64,000 nucleotides of DNA from Bacteroidia bacterium (GTDB lineage: Bacteria > Bacteroidota > Bacteroidia > Bacteroidales > Prolixibacteraceae), in contig JAPLDT010000009.1 in assembly GCA_026391315.1 (NCBI GenBank), forward strand, positions 124,001 through 188,000, given 5' to 3'. A program made the translations under genes and the position numbers. This document shows, one piece after another, positions 63,936 to 64,000 of the stretch. The notes below the pieces were generated by a model, which was given only the letters and a program-made list of their open reading frames with translations, was not told where the DNA came from and searched no databases. How positions within the stretch are numbered: position 1 is the first letter of the stretch; the number at the start of each line of letters is the position of its first letter.

Positions 63936-64000
63936 AACGCGAGAATAGATGCCCTTTATTTTTGTAAACTATTTTGTGCGGCCGCATTGTCAGCAGCAAA

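Noticed and set aside
1-64000. rRNA, tRNA, integrase, transposase or phage genes
   Set aside because: None could be recognised on either strand, so mobility is argued only from repeats and composition.

Overview
The window looks like chromosome of a Bacteroidota bacterium, probably a glycan-degrading Bacteroidales or Marinilabiliales relative. The signs are a SusC/SusD pair with an STN-type SusC and FecR anti-sigma factor, many secreted glycoside hydrolases, a eukaryotic-type NADP isocitrate dehydrogenase, and promoter-like boxes of the Bacteroidota type (TAnnTTTG). No rRNA, tRNA, CRISPR array or transposase was seen.

Layout. 1-3.5 kb: a minus-strand operon for a Hyb-type membrane electron-transfer module (NrfD/HybB cut by the window edge, HybA) led by an unusual fusion of a solute-binding domain, a membrane helix and a GcvH-like domain. 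3.8-4.4 kb: a GxxExxY gene enclosed by 35-base inverted repeats. 4.4-12.1 kb: housekeeping genes lgt, secA, icd and dnaX; dnaX is split by a run of ten A's, as expected for gamma/tau production by -1 slippage. 12.1-12.9 kb: a gene-free block of palindromic repeats. 12.9-15 kb: a glutathione peroxidase, and a DUF1080 gene cut in two with an ECF sigma factor gene between the halves.

15-35.6 kb: about twenty minus-strand genes, tightly spaced, that read as one sugar-catabolic operon. It has two RhaT-type transporters (one frameshifted), a mutarotase, a GH36, an L-fucose-dehydrogenase-like SDR plus four more SDRs, two lactonase-type hydrolases, an aldehyde dehydrogenase, a LarA-like racemase, a VOC protein, two cupins (one frameshifted), and a 2-oxoacid/acetoin-dehydrogenase-like set (split E1 alpha/beta, a fused E1 alpha-beta, one E2). 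A divergent GntR/FCD regulator sits at its head. Fucose isomerase, kinase, aldolase and sugar-acid dehydratase are all missing. I propose, as inference only, a non-phosphorylating 6-deoxyhexose route in which an acetoin-like C5-keto intermediate is cut to acetyl-CoA and a C4 aldehyde acid.

36.5-57.3 kb: a polysaccharide utilisation locus on the minus strand: FecR, SusC, SusD, terminator, then GH2, a five-bladed-propeller hydrolase, GH36, GH29, a divergent GH95, a GH5-like protein and an unclassified TIM-barrel lipoprotein. It probably releases L-fucose or L-galactose, galactose and backbone sugars, feeding the 15-35 kb operon. Two of its genes (GH5-like and the second GH36) are much richer in GC than their neighbours and look recently acquired. 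57.5-64 kb: a propeller plus alpha/alpha-barrel secreted protein, a GH127 beta-L-arabinofuranosidase with a triplicated leader, a NagB-like protein and a PIG-L deacetylase.

Caution: three single-base frame changes of the same sense (dnaX, RhaT-like, cupin) occur in the window. Two look like lesions or read errors, so the dnaX case needs a read-level check.
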